DNA from: an uncultured Eubacteriales bacterium
GTDB taxonomy: Bacteria > Bacillota > Clostridia > Christensenellales > Borkfalkiaceae
Assembly (NCBI GenBank): GCA_902767225.1
Contig: CACXGN010000001.1
Location: forward strand, 1 to 64,000
Direction of reading: 5' to 3'
Length of the DNA: 64,000 nucleotides
Shown here: one piece after another, positions 50,101 to 58,267 of the stretch
Position numbering within the stretch: the stretch's first letter is position 1
How the letters are laid out: each line of letters begins with the position of its first letter
The notes under the pieces: generated by a model
The model's database searches: none
What the model was told of the DNA's origin: nothing
Seen by the model: the letters and a program-made list of their open reading frames with translations, nothing else
Position numbers and translations under genes: made by a program

Positions 50101-51198
50101 TATACCGGAAAGAGAACTGCCGAGAGAGTTCCAAATAGAAGCGCAAAAATGCCCTTCGCTCGGAGCATAACCGTTAGCCGAAGAAGAAAGCCCGAAACCG
50201 ACTAAGTCGCCGATATATGTGTTAGCATAAGTAAAGTTTTGACCATACATTTCTACGGTAAGTCCGTCAAGATAGACCATTTCGGAATAGTTTGCTCTCT
50301 GTCCGTATGCGTTAAATCCCGCAACGGTGGTTATATTTGAAGAGTTCTTAGAAACGCCCGCTCCTTTAAGAGTGTCTATACGGTAGCAGGGATTAGCAGG
50401 CGCAGATCCGTTGTTTGCAAAAGAGAAAGCCGCAAGTTTTACGGTCTTATTTGCGCCCGTGCCGGACACGGCGTTAATAAAAGAATCCGGAACGTAGAAA
50501 ACCCAACTGTTGACCCAAGATCCAACGTTGCCGTATAAAACTTCGGTTGTAACTTTCCAGCGACTGTAAGAAGATAGATAATGAAAGGTCATCGAAAACC
50601 CGATTTTCGTCGCCGTGTTCATTACAATTTCAGTAACCGCGCCGCCGGCACCTATATTTTTGCTGTTTCCGTCAGCCGTCGTGTAGGCGATAGGTGTATT
50701 GCCGGCATCAGCGTGGGCATGGTTAGTTGCGATAACAAGTCTCGTTTGGCTGTAAAGCCCCGGCCAAACCGTAGCTGAAAATTCGGAATATGCACCGGGG
50801 TAAAGGCTATCCGAACTGCCGAGCGAAAAACCGAAAGGCGTAACTTCTCCGCTTGTTGTGCAATTTTCGTTATAGAAATTGATAGTAGCGTTATCAAGCT
50901 TAAATGCGGAAGTATAAACCTTATCTCCCCAAGCGTTCATGCCGGAAACTTTCTTAAAGTCTCCGACAGAAGTTATCGTCATCGTGTTGCCGATATTAGA
51001 CGACTGTTTGAGAGTGACTCCTGCGCTAGTTGGAGAAGAAGCCCAGTCCGCGTCGGCAACGTAAGTGCTTGCGGCGGCTTCCGCAATTAAGTGGCTGTCG
51101 TTTGTTTTGATGAGGACAAAACCTATCAAAGCAAACAAACAGGTCAAAACGGATAATAGGGTTATAAATCCATTTTTGTTAAAAAGTTTATTTTTCAT
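47101..51198 (-). CDS. giant secreted multidomain protein with repeated lectin-like modules
   Basis: About 1365 residues, starting at the second of two adjacent ATGs because AAGGAG is seven bases away. A long signal peptide (NGFITLLSVLTCLFALIGFVLI, cleavage near AEAAA) is followed by three repeats of about 190 residues, each with a GFGxxxxxxxYxP block and an NHDY or ATHDY block (for example FVGATHDYSSGSILYKN and FFGKNHDYNTTSIAY). An InlB-type repeat (VFVGWLCSNDSKLYSG...TFTAKYV) and a further beta domain follow. The last about 290 residues contain WPHML and NFGWE, the domain shared with the proteins at 1-3414 and 3536-5239. No cell-wall anchor. Adhesion or glycan binding is inferred. Confidence 0.8.
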   Translation of the reverse strand: MKNKLFNKNGFITLLSVLTCLFALIGFVLIKTNDSHLIAEAAASTYVADADWASSPTSAGVTLKQSSNIGNTMTITSVGDFKKVSGMNAWGDKVYTSAFKLDNATINFYNENCTTSGEVTPFGFSLGSSDSLYPGAYSEFSATVWPGLYSQTRLVIATNHAHADAGNTPIAYTTADGNSKNIGAGGAVTEIVMNTATKIGFSMTFHYLSSYSRWKVTTEVLYGNVGSWVNSWVFYVPDSFINAVSGTGANKTVKLAAFSFANNGSAPANPCYRIDTLKGAGVSKNSSNITTVAGFNAYGQRANYSEMVYLDGLTVEMYGQNFTYANTYIGDLVGFGLSSSANGYAPSEGHFCASIWNSLGSSLSGIFVGATHDYSSGSILYKNNTLKTKATYITYTPAAKIGASFTFAHVGTVGSNDVWSVTIANLYGTRKGGDTFTTFYFNGNILSDVLDDGGNCWVVGYGFTGEKSTALGTEVCYRISSTYNPNFHEYNDKQLVTSSSIVLDGASVTMTVKNFNGTSGGQCLGFGITKTNSQYPPALNTYLNITYWSGIESATTQNRVFFGKNHDYNTTSIAYTDSALLNNSLKFSTKLIFNKTAAMSIKFTFHNLSSQNVWRIDYTVLEGSIWEGQADSIFISNSYISGALSSGKCYIVAYGFANNSSVPNPYGTVTAQAGYTVTETSSSTKTTKVASGEKYFLPAMDNDTANNKVFVGWLCSNDSKLYSGNTEYTVTSNVTFTAKYVTFSQTNGASIFKANTIQGSGIRYQASLDQTSYNSLSSYIKAVGIIIMPSNLIKDKDFTMENYPSTSGGGVAYEQIAKSDFDFVDGAFLFKLSVTNLYAQNYNREFAGRAYLVVTANDKDTYVYVDFDYANNSRAITAVAAAAIKNGETDPEGVMENIIDRSLNLTYSGGISGTFAIADKLDRASSDRITKSVLSGTGITYSTNADGTVSSVTTTLKIKVDSTRFVNELGGKFSNVTINGKNISGGSQSRSGSTVTITFSTDCTPLYERDGDAYSAPYFAVKGFDYLDNYNRNGSGALTERPKADNELLYDLNFSTGFITTVFNLDTGDGVTDVDGVEYGGANVLDINSYWDQIGIPYGHQWLIGQWGCRHQFGINVGSDATFTRNGSIMRQDDGGKYIELDTSKIGCITLGIKGSAEYSSSTYARKSGESWPHMLVQSAIERNVDTSYDHLYMEMDYEVTKCDLNQTKASYDPTLHTAQFQWYIALFAPESAGSSTYAQMAWVGIQFFDANYQGANIPEYRGWDGGKSDHTDMYIYKPSLKDCAKDSDNTVQHVNSSIVGLRNYVKVDVIPYIQEALNILHSQGNFTWVTNLSQILIPNHNFGWEIQGNYDVETQINYLNLYYE

Positions 51199-51382
51199 CA
51201 TGTCACTCCTTAAAGATATCCACAAAAAAATAACTTACGCATATAAAATGTTAATTTATGCTTATAAGTTATTATATAATTATATAAACTAAAAGGCTAT
51301 TTGCCAACCCCCATATTTTAAAAATCTATATATAGCGGGATACCGCCGTTTGAATAATGGCGTGGATTTTTATTTCAAAACG

Positions 51383-51411
51383 TTGATAAAAAATCCGAAA
51401 AATGGTATTAT
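51383..51411 (+). promoter_or_regulatory. promoter of fhs
   Basis: TTGATA (51383-51388), 17-base spacer, TATTAT (51406-51411); AGGAG precedes the ATG. Confidence 0.7.
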
Positions 51412-51437
51412 AGTAAAAACCGCTTTTAGGAGAAAAA

Positions 51438-53108
51438 ATGAAAACCGATATTGAAATCGCTTGGGAATGCAAAATGAAGGATATAGGCGAGATTGCCGCC
51501 TCCGCCGGTATTGAAGAAAATTACCTTACCAGATACGGTCGCCATAAGGCGAAAATCGACAGAGAATTTCTTGCGGAAAACAAAAACCCTGACGGCAAGT
51601 TGGTTCTCGTTACGGCTATCACCCCGACCCCTGCGGGCGAAGGCAAAACCACCACTACGATAGGGCTTGCGGACGGGCTTAAAAGAATAGGTAAAACGGT
51701 TACCGTTGCGCTTCGCGAACCGTCGTTAGGACCCGTGTTCGGAATAAAGGGCGGCGCTGCCGGCGGCGGATACGCGCAAGTCGTTCCGATGGAAGATATC
51801 AACTTGCATTTTACAGGCGATTTCCACGCAATAGGGGCTGCGAACAACCTACTTGCCGCAATGATAGACAATCATATTCAGCAAGGCAACACGCTCGGCA
51901 TAGATCCCAGAAAAATCACTTGGAAACGCTGCGTCGACATGAACGACAGACAGTTAAGATTTGTTGTAGACGGGCTTGGCGGAAAGCCCAACGGCACCCC
52001 GCGTGAAGACGGGTTCGATATTACCGTTGCGTCCGAAGTTATGGCGGTTTTTTGCCTAGCGACTTCTATATCCGATTTGAAAGAAAGACTGTCTAGAATA
52101 ATAATAGGATATACGTATGACGATAAGCCCGTAACCGCGGGCGATTTGAAGGCGGCGGGCGCAATGACGGCGCTTCTTAAAGACGCGTTAAAGCCGAATT
52201 TAGTTCAAACGTTAGAGGGCACGCCCGCGCTTGTTCATGGCGGGCCGTTTGCAAATATCGCACACGGTTGCAACTCGGTAATAGCGACCAAAACCGCATT
52301 AAAGCTCGGCGAATATACGGTGACGGAAGCCGGATTCGGCGCAGATCTCGGTGCGGAAAAGTTCCTTGATATAAAGTGCCGTAAGGCGAACTTAAAGCCG
52401 GACGCAGTTGTTATCGTCGCCACGGTTCGCGCCTTAAAAATGCACGGCGGACTTGCTAAAACCGAACTTAAAACCGAAAATATCGAAGCACTCGAAAAGG
52501 GAATACCAAACCTATTAAGGCACGTTAAAAATATTAAAGAAGTATATAAATTGCCTTGCGTGGTCGCGATAAACCGTTTTCCGACGGATACCGACTTTGA
52601 AATTGAGTTTATTATGAAAAAATGCCGCACCCTCGGGGTAAACACCGTTTTATCCACCGTTTGGGCGGAAGGCGGTAAGGGCGGCGAAGATCTTGCAAGA
52701 GAAGTTGTCCGCCTTTGCGAAGAAGAAAAAGGGGATTTCACCTTTGCGTATTCGTTATCTGAAAGCATAAAAGAAAAAATTGACGCAATCGTTAAAAAAG
52801 TATACGGCGGAGACGGAGTCTTCTTTACCGCGAACGCAGAAAAACAGATCGCTACGCTCGAAAAACTCGGCTTTTCCGATCTTCCCGTGTGTATGGCAAA
52901 AACACAATACAGTTTTTCGGATGATCCTACAAAACTCGGCGCGCCCGAAGGGTTTACCGTGACGGTTAAAAACGTCAAGGTTTCCGCCGGCGCGGGATTT
53001 ATCGTCTGCCTTACGGGCGATATAATGACGATGCCGGGGCTTCCCAAAGTTCCCGCCGCCGAAAATATTGACGTCACCCCCGAAGGCAAAATCGTTGGGC
53101 TGTTTTAA
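51438..53108 (+). CDS. fhs: formate-tetrahydrofolate ligase
   Basis: ATP-dependent synthesis of 10-formyl-THF from formate, an entry step of one-carbon metabolism and of the Wood-Ljungdahl methyl branch. 556 residues, standard length: [20 protein letters not shown] (nucleotide loop), [50 protein letters not shown]-like [13 protein letters not shown] and [15 protein letters not shown] [14 protein letters not shown]. Cytoplasmic, monocistronic, no folD or other acetogenesis gene beside it. Confidence 0.96.
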   Translation: MKTDIEIAWECKMKDIGEIAASAGIEENYLTRYGRHKAKIDREFLAENKNPDGKLVLVTAITPTPAGEGKTTTTIGLADGLKRIGKTVTVALREPSLGPVFGIKGGAAGGGYAQVVPMEDINLHFTGDFHAIGAANNLLAAMIDNHIQQGNTLGIDPRKITWKRCVDMNDRQLRFVVDGLGGKPNGTPREDGFDITVASEVMAVFCLATSISDLKERLSRIIIGYTYDDKPVTAGDLKAAGAMTALLKDALKPNLVQTLEGTPALVHGGPFANIAHGCNSVIATKTALKLGEYTVTEAGFGADLGAEKFLDIKCRKANLKPDAVVIVATVRALKMHGGLAKTELKTENIEALEKGIPNLLRHVKNIKEVYKLPCVVAINRFPTDTDFEIEFIMKKCRTLGVNTVLSTVWAEGGKGGEDLAREVVRLCEEEKGDFTFAYSLSESIKEKIDAIVKKVYGGDGVFFTANAEKQIATLEKLGFSDLPVCMAKTQYSFSDDPTKLGAPEGFTVTVKNVKVSAGAGFIVCLTGDIMTMPGLPKVPAAENIDVTPEGKIVGLF

Positions 53109-53131
53109 GATAACCCAAGTTAAATGGCATA

Positions 53132-53160
53132 AAAAAAGACCTGATTCACAGGTCTTTTTT
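53132..53160. terminator. bidirectional intrinsic terminator
   Basis: AAAAAAGACCTG, five-base loop, CAGGTCTTTTTT. It reaches 15 bases into the end of the convergent EamA gene. Confidence 0.8.
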
Positions 53161-54102
53161 TCGATTGTTTTCTTTATCTTTCCGTTTTAATATTTTGTTA
53201 AAATCGGGATTTAACTCGGAAAGCAAAATCGCAATAAAGACGATTACGAATCCGACGATAAGCAGGGCTGAAAGTTGTTCCGAGCCGAGAATAACCGAGA
53301 AAACCGCTCCGAATACCGATTCTAAACAAAGTATAACCGACGCGGTAGTCGGCGGCGTATATTTTTGCCCGATTATTTGCGCCGCTTGGGCAAACAGGGT
53401 GCAGGCAAGCGTTAAGTATAAAATTTTAAGTATCTGTTCGGTGTTTAGCGAAAACGCCGTTATCCCTTTGCTCGGCAAATCGAAAATAAGGGTAAGCACA
53501 ACGAATACTATGCCCGTGGTTAAAAGTTCTATTGCGATTATCGGGACGGTTGCAGATCGGTCTTCTTGGAACTTGCATAAAAACAGTATCTGAAAAGCGT
53601 AAAATATTGCCGAAACGAGAGTTAGCCCTTCGCCTAAAAGAGCGTTGCTGCTTGTTCCGACTCCACCCGCAAAGGCGATAAATCCTATTCCCACCATACA
53701 TAAAACCGCCGCAATAAAGTTAAAGGCAGACGGCCTTTTTTTCATAAAAAGCCAAATTAAAAACGGAGTTATAATAACGTATGCCGCCGTCAAAAAGGCG
53801 TTGATGCTGGGCGTTGTGTAAATAAGCCCGATCGTCTGCGTGATATACGCACCCGCAACTGTAAGCCCCAAAATTATTCCGTGAAATAGCGTTTTGCGAT
53901 TTATTTTAATTATCTTTTTGAAAAAAATTAAAAATATTATCAGCCCCGAAGATAAAAACCTTATCGCAAGCACGTAAAAAGCGGGCACGGCGCTTATGGT
54001 ATCTTTAAGTATAGTAAAAGAAGAGCCCCAAACGATGGTCGCAAGAAGTAGTAATACTTGCCCGATAAGCGATAATTTTTTCTCTTTCGATAACGGTTTC
54101 AT
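53146..54102 (-). CDS. EamA/DMT-family transporter
   Basis: 318 residues, about ten membrane segments in two EamA repeats, with the typical LLATIVWGSSFTILKD start and LESVFGAVFSVILGSEQLS in the second repeat; basic tail KRKDKENNRKKDL. Membrane carrier of unknown substrate. It differs clearly from the EamA protein at 28444-29379, so the two are not a recent duplication. Its 3' end overlaps the terminator shared with fhs. Confidence 0.88.
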   Translation of the reverse strand: MKPLSKEKKLSLIGQVLLLLATIVWGSSFTILKDTISAVPAFYVLAIRFLSSGLIIFLIFFKKIIKINRKTLFHGIILGLTVAGAYITQTIGLIYTTPSINAFLTAAYVIITPFLIWLFMKKRPSAFNFIAAVLCMVGIGFIAFAGGVGTSSNALLGEGLTLVSAIFYAFQILFLCKFQEDRSATVPIIAIELLTTGIVFVVLTLIFDLPSKGITAFSLNTEQILKILYLTLACTLFAQAAQIIGQKYTPPTTASVILCLESVFGAVFSVILGSEQLSALLIVGFVIVFIAILLSELNPDFNKILKRKDKENNRKKDL

Positions 54103-54218
54103 ACCAAAATTATACAGTATATAAAATTTTAACGCAACTTTATAGGCGCGTTTTCGCTTAAAAAAGAAACGGTGAATTTAAGTCGATAAAAAAATTTTAT
54201 CAAACTTGCAAAATATAA

Positions 54219-54247
54219 TTGACAATAGGTAAGATTTTCGATATAAT
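54219..54247 (+). promoter_or_regulatory. promoter of the tRNA-Met/tRNA-Glu unit
   Basis: TTGACA (54219-54224), 17-base spacer, TATAAT (54242-54247). Confidence 0.8.
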
Positions 54248-54280
54248 ACAAAAGCATTTAACGAAAAGTTGATGTTTCAC

Positions 54281-54357
54281 GGCGACGTAGCTTAGCTGGT
54301 TAGAGCGGCCGGTTCATACCCGGCAGGTCGGCGGTTCGAATCCACCCGTCGCTACCA
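54281..54357 (+). tRNA. elongator tRNA-Met (CAT)
   Basis: 77 bases with encoded CCA. Acceptor GGCGACG pairs with CGTCGCT, anticodon loop TTCATAC gives CAT, T loop TTCGAAT. The body resembles elongator tRNA-Met (GTAGCTTAGCTGGTTAGAGC) rather than the lysidine-requiring tRNA-Ile, although tilS in this window shows that such a tRNA must exist. Confidence 0.92.
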
Positions 54358-54384
54358 AATACCAACGCTCCGCGTCGGTCATAA

Positions 54385-54459
54385 GGCCCCTTGGTCAAGC
54401 GGTTAAGACACCACCCTTTCACGGTGGTATCATGGGTTCGAGTCCCGTAGGGGTCACCA
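54385..54459 (+). tRNA. tRNA-Glu (TTC), integration site
   Basis: 75 bases, encoded CCA. Acceptor GGCCCCT with AGGGGTC, anticodon loop CTTTCAC gives TTC, T loop TTCGAGT. Its last 23 bases (54437-54459) recur exactly at 60406-60428, so the functional tRNA 3' end was rebuilt by the integrated element. Confidence 0.94.
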
Positions 54460-54466
54460 AAAACAA

Positions 54467-54507
54467 GCATTTTTAAGCGAAAAAAACGGCTTAAAAGTGC
54501 TTTTTTT
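54467..54507 (+). terminator. terminator of the tRNA unit, inside the element
   Basis: AGCATTTTTAAGC and GCTTAAAAGTGCT (one wobble) with T7 following; supplied by the element's left end. Confidence 0.7.
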
Positions 54508-54525
54508 ATACGTTGTTTGCCCGAA

Positions 54526-54570
54526 AAGTGTCAAAAATAAGTGTCAAATCGTCGCTTTTTAAGTGTCAAA
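54526..54570. promoter_or_regulatory. candidate arm-type integrase sites, left end
   Basis: AAGTGTCAAA occurs three times, at 54526-54535, 54539-54548 and 54561-54570, and the close variants AAGTGTCAAC (60318-60327) and GGGTGTCAAA (60390-60399) lie near the right end. Short direct repeats flanking both attachment cores are typical for arm sites of tyrosine integrases. Confidence 0.6.
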
Positions 54571-54621
54571 TTTCGGGCAGAGCGTTAGGAATTTTCAGGC
54601 GATAACAAATAAAAACGCTTG

Positions 54622-55719
54622 TCAATATTCAAATTTTTGCATTTCTTTAATTAAAAAATCGTCTGAAAGGTCGGTGTAAGCGTTTCCGAGAGCGCCGAGC
54701 GAGTGCCCCATAAATTCATTTATTGCCGATTCCGCAACGTTGCACTCTTTAAGCCGAGAGTAAAAAGTTGTCCGCAAATCGTAAAGAATATGTCCGGGCA
54801 GTATATCCCGAAATTTTCGGCGCAAGTGGTCTTCGCTGCCGAGATAAACCGTCTCAACGTTCTGAACATAAGGCGCAAGCATTTTGCAAATAGGTATCTT
54901 TTTATACTCTGTTTTGCCGTTCTTTCTCTTCGAGTTTACGGCGACAACGAAAGCGCCGGCGATTTTAGCCGTTTTTAATTCGTTAGGACGTAACCCGGTA
55001 TAAAGTAGTATCATATACGAAGCGAGCAAAATAGAGCCGTTTAAGGCGTTTTTAAGCGTGTTTTCTTCTTCTTTCGTTAGCGCTTTACCGTGTTTGCGTT
55101 CGTGCTGGACGTGATAGACAATATCGAGCGGGTTATTTTTTATAATATCGTGCCGTATCGCCATTTTTAATATAACGGATAAAAGCGAAAAAATTTCGTC
55201 GGCGGTTTTGCCTTTCCCTTGCGCTGAAATATCTTCAATAAGACTTTGGCAGGCTTTCGGCGATATTTTCTTTATCGGCGTTTCTTTAAAGTAGGGTTTA
55301 AGGTATTTATTATATCGCCCCATATCGCTATAAAACGTCTTTTCAGATACCCGCTTTTTGCGGAAATTTTCAAAGTAATATGTTGCGAAAGCGTTAAACG
55401 TTTCGGGCACGCCGTAAGCGTTCGTTGTTTGCGGTCGTCGCTTTTTTATTTTTGGCGCTCCGTGTTTTAAGTAAAGCAAAATACGCCGTGCGACTTCTTC
55501 CCGGGTGCTACCGTAAACGTAGTGCTTTACGCCGTTTTCGGTCATATAACCTTGAAAGCGCCCATCTTTCCGGGGCTTTTTAGAAATAGAGATCCCCGGC
55601 AAATTTATAATCATTTGGTATAACTCCTTTGGAGCAACCAAAACGCCTTTATTGTTTAACGTTTCTTTTAATATTAAGTTTAAATCTTTTTCGTCGTATA
55701 TAGGTATTTTCCCCGGCAT
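54622..55719 (-). CDS. tyrosine integrase of the tRNA-Glu element
   Basis: 365 residues. N-terminal arm-binding region with KPRKDGRFQGYMTENGVKHYVYG (about 40-60), core-binding domain about 105-195, catalytic domain with Arg in LLYTGLRPNELKTA, YDLRTTFYSRLKECNV (an unusual Thr-Thr instead of HT in the HxxR box) and MGHSLGALGNAYTDLSDDF with the Tyr nucleophile. The ribosome binding site AAAGGGGAATT fixes the start. It ends 162 bases from the left attachment core. Confidence 0.9.
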   Translation of the reverse strand: MPGKIPIYDEKDLNLILKETLNNKGVLVAPKELYQMIINLPGISISKKPRKDGRFQGYMTENGVKHYVYGSTREEVARRILLYLKHGAPKIKKRRPQTTNAYGVPETFNAFATYYFENFRKKRVSEKTFYSDMGRYNKYLKPYFKETPIKKISPKACQSLIEDISAQGKGKTADEIFSLLSVILKMAIRHDIIKNNPLDIVYHVQHERKHGKALTKEEENTLKNALNGSILLASYMILLYTGLRPNELKTAKIAGAFVVAVNSKRKNGKTEYKKIPICKMLAPYVQNVETVYLGSEDHLRRKFRDILPGHILYDLRTTFYSRLKECNVAESAINEFMGHSLGALGNAYTDLSDDFLIKEMQKFEY

Positions 55720-55778
55720 AATTCCCCTTTATGTTTACGTCGGAATTTTTCCAGATAACTGGAAAAAGACGGACAATT

Positions 55779-56393
55779 TTATATATTTATTCTTATTTCA
55801 ACAACCTTTCCGAAAATATAAAACTCGTTTTTATCTGTTATTAAAATGGGGCTATATGCCGAATTTTCGGGCATAAGAAAAACCGCGCCCGAACTTTCTT
55901 TATATCTTTTTACCGTGCTTTCGCCGTCTATACTTGCGACTATAATATCGCCGTTGTCGGCGTAGTTTTGTTTATGAACGATTAAAAGTGCGCCGGGAAC
56001 AATTCCGGCGTTTATCATACTGTCGCCGGAAACACGCAAGGCGAAATAATTGTCCGCCGGGTGTTTTTCTATGTAAACATACCCTTCGATATATTCCGGG
56101 CTTTCAATAGGCTTTCCGGCAACAACTTTACCGACAACCGGAATCAAATACTTGTCCGGAACGTCAAAACCGCCGATTGATTGTATTTTTTTATCTTCTT
56201 CCGACGTTTCACGCCCTAAAAGATAATCAACGGAAACGCCGAAAAAATCAGCAAGTTTTAAAAGCGTTGCGTTGTCCGGCTCGGATTTTTCTATTTCATA
56301 CATTGATAAAGTAGAACGCGCAACACCTATTTTTTTTGACATTTTTTCTTGCGTAATTTTTTGTTTTTTTCTCAACTCTTTTATTCTGTTCAT
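55779..56393 (-). CDS. LexA/CI-like repressor with S24 autoprotease domain
   Basis: 204 residues from the ATG before NRIKELRKKQK (GGGTGGT upstream; another ATG 12 bases earlier is possible). Residues 1-65: XRE helix-turn-helix (MSKKIGVARSTLSMYEIEKS, LLKLADFFGVSVDYLLGR). Residues about 85-204: peptidase S24 with a candidate Ala-Gly cleavage site in GKVVAGKP, catalytic Ser in VSGDSMINAG and Lys in ESTVKRYKES. Such repressors are inactivated by RecA during DNA damage, so the element is probably SOS-inducible (inference). Divergent from a Cro-like gene with three operators between. Confidence 0.9.
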   Translation of the reverse strand: MNRIKELRKKQKITQEKMSKKIGVARSTLSMYEIEKSEPDNATLLKLADFFGVSVDYLLGRETSEEDKKIQSIGGFDVPDKYLIPVVGKVVAGKPIESPEYIEGYVYIEKHPADNYFALRVSGDSMINAGIVPGALLIVHKQNYADNGDIIVASIDGESTVKRYKESSGAVFLMPENSAYSPILITDKNEFYIFGKVVEIRINI

Positions 56394-56414
56394 AATACCA
56401 CCCATTTACATTGT

Positions 56415-56512
56415 GCCAAAATGCTTGACGGAATACAAGTTTTAATAAATTATTTTTGCCAAAATACTTGACAAACGGTATTTACGGGTTTATAATTGCC
56501 TTGATACTTGGC
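56415..56512. promoter_or_regulatory. three operators and promoter between repressor and Cro-like gene
   Basis: 15-bp dyad-like sites GCCAAAATGCTTGAC (56415-56429), GCCAAAATACTTGAC (56458-56472) and GCCTTGATACTTGGC (56498-56512). The rightward promoter TTGACA (56468-56473)-N17-TATAAT (56491-56496) is overlapped by the second and touched by the third. This is a lambdoid-style switch region. Confidence 0.75.
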
Positions 56513-56530
56513 AAAATGGAGAAAAAACAA

Positions 56531-56737
56531 ATGAGTTTAAAACAATTTCGGACTAATTGTCAAAAAACACAACAAGAACTTTCAAAAGAGATTAAAACAA
56601 AACGTTCTACTTATTCAATGTGGGAGTGTGGAAAGTCTCAACCCCCATTAAACAAAATTCCCCTTTTGGCTAACGCTCTAAACGTAAGCGAAAGTGAAAT
56701 AATAGAGTGCTTTAAGGCGATTAAAAAAGAAATATAG
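56531..56737 (+). CDS. Cro-like XRE regulator
   Basis: 68 residues from MSLKQFRTNCQKTQQELSKE, chosen because GGAG lies 9 bases upstream and because the longer frame begins before the promoter's start point. One helix-turn-helix (KTKRSTYSMWECGKSQPPLN) fills nearly the whole protein, as in Cro. Divergent from the S24 repressor; likely the second half of the switch that allows excision or replication. Confidence 0.75.
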   Translation: MSLKQFRTNCQKTQQELSKEIKTKRSTYSMWECGKSQPPLNKIPLLANALNVSESEIIECFKAIKKEI

Positions 56738-56804
56738 ACTATCGACAAGCGAAAAATCACTCGCAATCGATAAAATAGAAAAATAAACGGGGGGTGGGGT
56801 ATTT

Positions 56805-57044
56805 ATGGAACATTATTTTGAAAAAATCAGCAAACAAGAAGCGATAAATCTAACAATAGTTGAACTTGCAAAAATATCCGAATTATTTGTAAAAGCAAGA
56901 GAGAATCCGGACGTATTAAACTTTGACGATAGCGAGTTTAAAAAATATTATAAAATACTCTGCGATTTTCAATTAGATTGTTTTTATCTCTTTTTACCAC
57001 AGGAAAGGCGGGAAAAACTTCTTAAAGGCGAAATGGCGTTTTAA
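56805..57044 (+). CDS. small helical protein, unknown
   Basis: 79 residues, two or three charged helices (AINLTIVELAKISELFVKAR, ILCDFQLDCFYLFLPQERRE). A purine-rich GGGGGGTGGGG precedes the ATG. It ends one base before the next gene, so translation is coupled to it. No domain is recognised. Confidence 0.55.
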   Translation: MEHYFEKISKQEAINLTIVELAKISELFVKARENPDVLNFDDSEFKKYYKILCDFQLDCFYLFLPQERREKLLKGEMAF

Positions 57045-57045
57045 T

Positions 57046-57717
57046 ATGGAATATAGCATTTTTGATAAAATCGCATCTTCGGCAGAAATGAAAGGGCAAA
57101 TTGAAAACGGTATAAAAAATAGCAAGTTATCTTTTAAACAAGCGCTTGAAGAATATTATACTTTTGATTTTTTGCCAAGGTTTAAAGTAAAGAAAGAACA
57201 GGCGATTGCAATAAATTTGCATAATCGACAGGCAATAGACGAGTTTTATTTTGCCAACACAAGACAATTTTACAATATGGCTTATAGTTGCACACGACGT
57301 GCGGGCGGTGCTCTATTAAAAAACTATGTAAGAGATATGGTGCAACAAGTTTACATTGATTGCCGATATTATGATTTTTCTACCGAAAAAATACTTATAA
57401 AAGATATTTATACAACTTGCAGGACGGTTATAAATGGGGGAATATTACACGTCAAAGAAAAGCACACCGACAAAAAAGCGAAGTGCTCAATCGATACTAT
57501 TATTTTATTTCATAATAGCAAAATGGATTCCGGGACAAGCCTTTTAGATTATTTAAGCGCCCCTGACGAAATATATAATCCGGAAACATTGTATATCAAA
57601 AACGAAGAAAAAAACGAACAACAATACAAAGAAGAAATGTATAAAAGTTTAGCGGAAGCGTTGCCGAAGTCGCAACGTCAAAAATTTTTTGATTATTTAA
57701 GGTGCGAAAATGATTGA
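57046..57717 (+). CDS. possible sigma-70 region-2-like protein of the element
   Basis: 223 residues. Residues about 70-135 (FYNMAYSCTRRAGG, VRDMVQQVYIDCRYYDFSTE, IYTTCRTVING) recall sigma-factor region 2 (Y-x2-A-x3-R...D-x2-Q-x-V-Y/F), and the last helices (YKEEMYKSLAEALPKSQRQK) could be a region-4 remnant. The likeness is by eye and modest. Element-borne sigma-like regulators often activate excision or late genes. Its end overlaps the next gene by eight bases. Confidence 0.45.
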   Translation: MEYSIFDKIASSAEMKGQIENGIKNSKLSFKQALEEYYTFDFLPRFKVKKEQAIAINLHNRQAIDEFYFANTRQFYNMAYSCTRRAGGALLKNYVRDMVQQVYIDCRYYDFSTEKILIKDIYTTCRTVINGGILHVKEKHTDKKAKCSIDTIILFHNSKMDSGTSLLDYLSAPDEIYNPETLYIKNEEKNEQQYKEEMYKSLAEALPKSQRQKFFDYLRCEND

Positions 57718-58267
57718 TAAGTATTTAAGTGAAAAAATTAAAGAGAACGCCCCAGGGCTTTTAGCAATTTTAAAAGCGCACGGCGTAGACGTTGAAAAGT
57801 TCGAGCAAATGGCGCAAACCGTAAGCGATAAGGCAAAAAATCTCCGCAATGTGCTATCGGAAGAGCAAAAAGAACTAAACCGTCAAAAGCGGGAAAAGAG
57901 AAAGGAAGAAAAAACGCGCCAAGAAGAAACCGCACGATTTTTAGAAAACGACTTGCAGGCGGAAAGGGCTTTATATCAAATAAACGCTTTTAAAGACATT
58001 GTCGACTTTGCAAACTACGAATTGAAAAAACAAGCGGGAGATCGCGAAAAAGCGCTTACAGACTTGAAAAGAATTGCATTTGAAACTTCTCCGGGAGAAA
58101 TGGAGAAAGAAGAAACTTTAATAAATCGAAAGGAAAAAGAAACTATAAATCCGGAATTGAAGACAAAACGCCTAAAAGCGGAGTTTATGCGATTCTACGC
58201 AAAAGAGTGGTTTTTTATTCTGCTTGATTTAATAAATCAAAGTCGTCGATATTACCGTAAATATTAG
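57710..58267 (+). CDS. coiled-coil protein, unknown
   Basis: 185 residues, strongly charged and helical throughout: EEQKELNRQKREKRKEEKTR in the middle and a hydrophobic-aromatic C-terminus (FYAKEWFFILLDLINQ). No signal peptide. It overlaps the previous gene by eight bases, and its stop codon lies inside the left arm of the 17-bp inverted repeat at 58255-58271. No family is recognised. Confidence 0.5.
   Translation: MIDKYLSEKIKENAPGLLAILKAHGVDVEKFEQMAQTVSDKAKNLRNVLSEEQKELNRQKREKRKEEKTRQEETARFLENDLQAERALYQINAFKDIVDFANYELKKQAGDREKALTDLKRIAFETSPGEMEKEETLINRKEKETINPELKTKRLKAEFMRFYAKEWFFILLDLINQSRRYYRKY

Noticed and set aside
47803..50778. Several plus-strand reading frames of 60-70 residues within the giant protein gene
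   Set aside because: Shadows of a repetitive coding sequence, no ribosome binding sites and no conserved character.
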